DNA of 64,000 nt from Myotis daubentonii (lineage: Eukaryota; Chordata; Mammalia; Chiroptera; Vespertilionidae): contig NC_081844.1 in assembly GCF_963259705.1 (NCBI RefSeq), positions 47,539,501 to 47,603,500 of the forward strand, in the 5' to 3' direction. Below the pieces are notes generated by a model. It was not told the origin of the DNA and did no database searches. It saw nothing but the letters and a program-made list of their open reading frames with translations. The position numbers were made by a program, and so were the translations under genes. Every line of letters starts with the position of its first letter. Position 1 is the first letter of the stretch. This document shows, in pieces, positions 58,436 through 64,000 of this stretch.

Positions 58436-59065
58436 CTGGTCTTTTGTATTTTATAGTTTTCTTTATATATGAAATAGGTTAAATAGGTTACATTTATTGT
58501 AAAATGTCATTCTTATCTTTTGCCCAACATTTAAAAAAAAAATCCTCATCCCTCTCATAGCTTTCAGAAGATTATAAAGGCTTTCTCAGAATTTTCTTCT
58601 TAATGCATTATAAACACTCTCCTGCTGATTGTGAAAATTACTACATTAAAAATGTTTACGGGAACCTGTGCTTATCTTTCTCCTCTGCTGTTAGGGTAGA
58701 TCCTAACTTCATTTCCCTTCATTTTTACTTTTCCCAGTTGATTATAAGATCAAAAGTACAAGAAGAGAAAGTTGTGGACCTATTTGTTTAGGAAGGTATT
58801 TTAGAGGAAAATACCTAAGGTTTCCTTTCTCTTTGTTAAGTAGAACCCATTCATGTGGGGTAGTATTTGGCAAGAATAATACTTGTAATCACAAAGAACA
58901 ATCATCTTTCATTATCTTGCTGGTAAACTGGTCCTGTGTTTGAATTGATTTTTATAAAAAGCTAACCCTGGAGTTTGGGAAATTAAACATGAGTTCATTT
59001 TTCTTTGTAGTTCTTTTTTCTGTTCTCACTGACATGGTTCTTGGGGCTTGTATGCATGCATATAA

Positions 59066-59193
59066 GCATAACCAATGGACATAAGACACTGGGGGGTAGG
59101 GGAGGCCAGGGGAATGTCAAGGGGGGGGGGGAAGGAGATATATGTAATACTCTTTGTACTACTTTAAGCAGTAAAACAAAATTTTAAAAAAAG
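59066..59193 (+). mobile_element. L1 3' end fragment
   Basis: ccaatggacataagacactg, a G-run at about 59120-59130, gatatatgtaatactctttg and an A-rich tail. It is the same L1 3' end as the one nested in SPIN at 26667-26815. Confidence 0.78.
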
Positions 59194-59684
59194 TAATATG
59201 CTTAAGGAATTACATCACTCTAATTATGTCTATATTTTTTCACTATTCTGAGCTCCCTCTACAGTAAGATTGGTATAAATTACCTGCACTGTTGTTAATA
59301 AGGACTTTTACAAAATTAAGTTCTGACTTCCTTAGGATTTTTTTCTTTATTCAAAATGTCTCACTAAGTTACACGTTAGAGATGAGCTTCAGGATTGAAG
59401 TCTATAATTTTATTAAAATTTTATTTTTAAAACAATTGGAGTTATCAGAGTGGGGCTGGAATGTCTACTTTTAAATTAGATCCCAGTGCTTATTAGCAAC
59501 TAGATTACTTTCAATAAATGTTAGCTATTACTATTTTAACTGTATCTTTTCAGTAGCCTGTCTTAATCTCCAGGTTTATCTGAAAACAATAGTTTTAAAT
59601 GATGGTCTTAATAGCATCTAATATGTATAGATTGTTAATTTTGTAACTAGATATTGTGTTAAGGATGTAAATATATTATTTTGA

Positions 59685-59925
59685 GCCCTAACTGGTTTGG
59701 CTCAGTGGATAGAGCGTTGGCCTGAGGCCTGAAGGGTCCCAGGTTCGATTCCGGTCAAGGGCATGTACCTTGGTTGTGGGCACATCCCCAGTTGGAGGTG
59801 TGCAGGAGGCAGCTGATCGATGTTTCTCTCTCATTGATGTTTCTAACTCTCTATCCCTCTCCCTTCCTCTCTGTAAAAAAAAAAAAAAAGAAAGAAAAAA
59901 AATCAATAAAATATATTTTAAAAAA
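59685..59925 (+). mobile_element. VES SINE
   Basis: Near-canonical head (actggtttggctcagtggat), B box ggttcgattccggtcaaggg and body. The tail is enlarged by an A-rich run (about 59875-59900) before tcaataaaatatatttta. Confidence 0.95.
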
Positions 59926-59955
59926 TATATTATATTTATATCTTATTATTTGCTA

Positions 59956-60105
59956 CTAGAGGCCTGATGCATGAAGTTTGTGCAAGAGTAGGTCTTTGCA
60001 GCTGGGCTACCTGGATCCTTCCCTCGCAGGTGCCGGCTTCATCCCAGAAGGACATCTGAAAGGACATCCAGTCTAATTAGCATATTACGCTTTTATTATT
60101 ATACA
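59956..60105 (-). mobile_element. HeliBat-type non-autonomous Helitron D, reverse orientation
   Basis: On the + strand it begins CTAGAGGCCTGATGCATGA (reversed 3' end) and finishes ctaattagcatattacgc and ttattattataca (reversed, decayed 5' end). Host T and A lie on the expected sides. At 150 bp it lacks the minisatellite centre of A-C. Confidence 0.88.
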
Positions 60106-61399
60106 TTGGTTTTTGATTTGTAGTTTTTTGTTTTAGTAGGTTTAAAAAAATAATCAACTACAGTATTAGAGATTTTTGCCAGTTGAAGAGGAATTCAGTC
60201 AGAATACTTTGGGTTTTGGAATGGGCTAACTTGATACCTTTCACATTGTTCTGTATTTGGGACCAGTTTTTCTTAGTTGTAGCACAACCAGGCATCTGCT
60301 GGTTTGTAGGAAACAGAGAATTGTTATACCTCTTATTCCCATTGCTTATGAAATCTCAACGTGGAATTACTTTAATACCTAGCCTTTCTGTGTAGGAATA
60401 TTTCTGCGAAGCTTAGTTTTCAGAACCAACTGAAAAAGCCAGGGCAGAGGATTGGGAGATTGCTACCAGGGACCAGATTTGAATGGGTTATAGTATAGTC
60501 CTGGCAGCTGGCTGGTTGGAGGGCAAAGCATTCCTGGCACTTCGGCTTTTGTAACTGTGGCCATGAGGGTGCCTCAGCTTCTTCAGTGAACTTTGTTGTC
60601 TGGCCACACTCTTCAGCAAGGGGCTCTTTGGACTAGACTTTGGCCAGACTTCCGGAACATTTATTCAGCTATGCTAAGAGTTAATTCCTGTCTTGCACAG
60701 AGATATCATTTCACTTACCTAGCTAGCTTTGACACCATTTTATGATTGTACTTCACAGTCTCAACTGCAGAATGAAAGGCAGATTGTTAGATTTTGGAAT
60801 GTGAGATCTGACTTAAGGAGTCTCGAGTGCTTCTGAAATCCTAAAATAACCCATCCAGATGCTCTGGTTGTGCTGGGTGTGCATCTGTGTTTAAATGATG
60901 TCTTTGAGTGGTGAGGTTGCAGAGGACTTGTGTCATCTTGTCTGTGACAGAAGTCTTATTTGCTTCTCTTTGGCCCTTAAAGGCATAGGACATGTTACTT
61001 AAAAGATGGAAGAGCACAGCCCACCGGGACAGAAAGATAGAAGGTTTTCAAAGGTGTAACACGTTCTTGGCTTTTCCAATCTGAGTTTTTTCATTTACGT
61101 CTCCTTTCAAAAAAATTATACCTTTTCATTTTTAAACATTCTTTGTTCTCTGTTTCTTATACTCATCCTTTTCTTGTATTTTTGGGGAGTCCTGGGGTCA
61201 GAAAGAAAGGTTAAGTACATAGTCTCCTATGTGGATGGCTGGCATTGTAAGTGTACGTGATCATGTTTTTTGTCTCTGGACTGTTCCCAGTGTTCCAAAA
61301 ATGTTCATAATTTGTACTTCAACTATATATGTTATAGGTTTGTGTTTTAAATATTATTTACTTAGGGTTTTTTTGTTTGTTTTTTGCATGGTTCACACA

Positions 61400-62430
61400 T
61401 AAAAAAAAGTATAGAGCGGAGAGTCTTATTTCCTCCTCTGTGCACATCTGCCTAATCCCGACCCCCTAATGATAGTGGGTGATTTTAGTTGCTTGTTTAT
61501 TCTTCCAAAGATTAAAAACATCCATATATAGACCCACAGAAAATATGTCCCCCCACTTTCAAAATTACATATATATACCTGCCCCTTGCTTATTTATTTA
61601 ACCTAAGATATAATTTGGGGATCTTTCTAGGACAGTACATGAAGAGCTCCCTTGTGTGATGATGGGGAGTGTGTATGCGAGTGTGTGTGTGTGTGTAACC
61701 ATTACAGAGTGTTCACAGCTACAGCGAATATCCTTTACATATGTAATCTGGTAAATTTCTGTTGGGCCAAAGGGTGCTTGAATCTCTAAATTCAATAATT
61801 ATTGTAGTAGCGGTTTGCACTACTTCCAGCACTGTCTTAGGAATTTAAAAAAAAATCAAGTTGCAATTAAGTTGGATGCAACTTTTTCAAAAGTCACATA
61901 TTAAAGCAGAGTAAATTTTTAAGTGTAAAATTCTGTGTGTAGTCATAGCTGCCACCCCAGTCAGTACAAAGACATTTTTTTGTAGTCTGTCCCCTCTGAT
62001 AGCCCTGCCTCAGGCAACCATTGATGTGATTTCTGGTCTTATAGTTTTGCCTTTTCTAGAATGTCCTTTCACATCAAGTCATACATATAGTGTGCATCCT
62101 TTTGTATACCTGTCACTTACAAACCATGGTATACTTGTCAACAACACTAAGAAGTAAATATTGGAACAATACCATTTACTAAACTAGAGACTTTATTTGC
62201 ATCTTACCAGTCTTCCCACTAATGTCTTTTTCCTGCTCAGGATACAGTCCAGGCTACCACATTGCATGTAGCATTTTGAAAAATTTGTTTGTCTGTCTGT
62301 TTTTTTCTTGAGTTGTGAGAGTTCTTTATGTATTCTGGACACAAGTCCTTTATCTGATTGAATGCCACTTCGTAACTTGGATGTTTCTATACAAAATTTT
62401 TATTTGTAGCAGAATCATTACTTATTCTAA
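61400..62430 (-). mobile_element. old L1 sequence, reverse orientation
   Basis: Phrases such as aggcaaccattgatgtgatt, gccttttctagaatgtcc and gttctttatgtattctggac are those of reversed old mammalian L1 3' regions. It is decayed and the borders are approximate. Confidence 0.6.
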
Positions 62431-62444
62431 TGTTTGGCTAAATG

Positions 62445-62446
<2 letters not shown>

Positions 62447-62486
<40 letters not shown>
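62447..62486. repeat. (TA)n microsatellite
   Basis: About 20 TA units, with a second short run near 62495-62505. Confidence 0.95.
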
Positions 62487-62489
<3 letters not shown>

Positions 62490-62654
62490 CATTATATATA
62501 TATATTTAATGTTGATTTAATTCACATAACATTAGAGGTAGGTAGCTTCTCCACTTATATAATAAATGGATATGTTCTAAAAATTGTGAAAAAACGCGTA
62601 TTTTCAGATTCTACTATAATTTGTAGATATGTACTCAGAAAAATATTTTCTTTT

Positions 62655-62909
62655 TTAATCCTTATCCAAAGATATGATTTTTCACTGATGAAAGAGAGAG
62701 AGGGAGAGGGAGATAGAGAGGGAGAGGGAGAGGGAGAGAAAAACATTGATCAGTTGCCTCCTGTAGGTGTTCCAACTGGGGATTGACCCCCCAACCTAGG
62801 TATGTGCCCCACTCCTCAACCTAGGTATGTGCCCTGACCTGGAATTGAACCCACATTCTTTTGGTGCACAGGACAACACTCCAACCAATGGAGCCACACC
62901 AGCCAGGGC
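62655..62909 (-). mobile_element. VES SINE with small internal duplication, reverse orientation
   Basis: Reversed older VES with an interrupted (GGGAGA)n run at 62695-62739. The phrase caacctaggtatgtgcc is present twice (62793-62809 and 62818-62834). Confidence 0.9.
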
Positions 62910-63149
62910 AGAAAAAATATTTTCTTATTGCTGAAATATTACCTATGTGATGTGTGAATCATTTTTTGACAAACATTGGATGTAGCCACATAGAAAGCCT
63001 TTCAGGGTCTAGGAAGTGGCCTAAGAACCTTTTGCATTGAAGCAGATGGTTTCTTAATTTTTTTTTTTCTTTTACAGTGAACCTCACTGCAGAAATTTTT
63101 GTACTTTACCAGATATCAGTAAACATTCACTGCTTCTATGAGTCCTTAT

Positions 63150-63960
63150 CATGGGACTTAATTAATTGGACAAATGTATACAAGGGTCTCCTGTGTACCA
63201 CTCACTATCTTAGGCATTGAGATACAGCTACGAACAACAAGTCCTTGCTTAGTCCATGGAGCTTACGTTCTAGTGAGGGGTGGCACACAAACAAGAAAAT
63301 AAATAGCCTGTTAGATGTTGATAAATATTATAGAAAAATATTAAGTTGAGACAGGCCCTGTTTGGAAGGCTCACGGATAATGAAGTGGTACTTGAGGGAT
63401 TGAATGAAGCGACGGAGCCAGCTTTGTGGCGAACAGAGGAGGAAACGTCACAGACTGTCTAGGTGGGTCTGTCTGGGCTTGGCTGGAGCAGTTAGGTAGT
63501 GGCAGATGGAAGGTGTTGATACCAGAGGGTTAGCAGGAGAGGCCCAATTAAGGAGGGACTTTGGCACTTATTCTGAGTGTGCTGGGGAACCATTGGAAGG
63601 ATTTGCGTAGAGGCGTGGTGAGATCACTCTAATGAGAACAGTCAGTGGAGGGGAGAGGGGAGAGGCAGGGAGGCTGATCAGGACGGCTGATGTAGTCAGC
63701 TCTGTGTGACAGCAGGTGGTGGGAGGGGAAAACAGTCACATGTTGGATATATCATAAAAGTAGAGCAGACAAGATATGTTAGCTATGGCTATGAAAGATA
63801 GAAGACTCGGGGATGACTTCAAGGTTTCTGGAAGGATGAGGATGATATGTTTTGGAGAAGAGGATTTTGGGAAGATCAGGCTCCATTAAACAGGGATGGT
63901 GGGGTGGTGCTGGTGGTGAGAGTGAGAAGTTCAGTTTCAGAACAAGGAGAGTTTGGGATG
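63150..63960 (+). mobile_element. ancient mid-repetitive element, third copy
   Basis: tgtgtaccactcactatctt, catggagcttacgttctagt, gggaaccattggaaggattt and gatgacttcaaggtttctgg appear in the same order as in the copies at 23220 and 32030. The family is not named with confidence. Confidence 0.5.
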
Positions 63961-64000
63961 CCTGTTTGTCATCACGTAAGGAGTTTGGAGCTCACGTGGA

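Larger units (their letters stand above)
35392..64000 (+). other. RAPGEF2: RAPGEF2 intron 1 (continues past the window)
   Basis: It begins with a good donor (GTGAGACC) and no acceptor-plus-exon encoding the next RAPGEF2 residues was found in the remaining 28.6 kb. The intron is AT-rich and packed with VES SINEs, Helitrons, L1 fragments and an endogenous retrovirus locus, each listed separately. Gaps between the listed elements (for example 35480-37220, 37412-39626, 39791-41289, 42000-42760, 43111-43581, 47287-47939, 49874-52705, 54509-58226, 60106-61399) show no recognised gene. A poly-C run lies at about 35448-35460 close to the donor. Confidence 0.75.

Overview
The window looks like nuclear DNA from a vespertilionid bat. 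It carries many tRNA-derived VES SINEs with the bat-type ending (poly-pyrimidine stretch, CAATAAAATATATTT-like tail), four short HeliBat-type Helitrons, two SPIN-like hAT miniature elements and another hAT element, and L1 3' ends. Helitrons in such numbers are known among mammals only from vespertilionid bats. There is no bacterial or plasmid organisation and no operon. Open frames in the AT-rich DNA are short and mostly run through repeats.

The one real gene recognised is the 5' end of RAPGEF2 (PDZ-GEF1), on the + strand. A CpG island at about 33860-35480 holds the promoter, the 5' UTR and a first coding exon with ATG at 35323 and a splice donor after 35391. Everything from 35392 to 64000 is read as intron 1, at least 28.6 kb and still open at the window end. 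Everything left of about 33.8 kb is read as intergenic DNA upstream of the gene. No second RAPGEF2 exon was found.

Upstream region (1-33.8 kb): two broken ribosomal-protein retrocopies (RPL12 at 866-1432, RPL32 at 7776-8327), a reverse MLT1-type LTR (4118-4478), L1 pieces, two SPIN copies (12174-12396, and 26595-26957 split by an L1 3' end), a tandemly duplicated 276-bp block (13806-14365), a cluster of five VES SINEs (20600-22404), a second hAT element (30331-30537), ancient mid-repetitive DNA and many microsatellites.

Intron region (35.4-64 kb): many VES SINEs, four Helitrons and old L1 fragments. The most structured object is an endogenous betaretrovirus-like locus at 44076-47036. It has three LTRs in direct orientation, tRNA-Lys-type primer binding sites after LTR1 and LTR2, a small broken gag start, a polypurine tract, and one shared 6-bp target duplication (ggagaa) outside the whole block. 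No intact viral gene is present. I saw no convincing new functional system. The triple-LTR locus with its repeated gag start, the nested and tandem transposons, and the long open frame ahead of the RAPGEF2 ATG are the items most worth checking.
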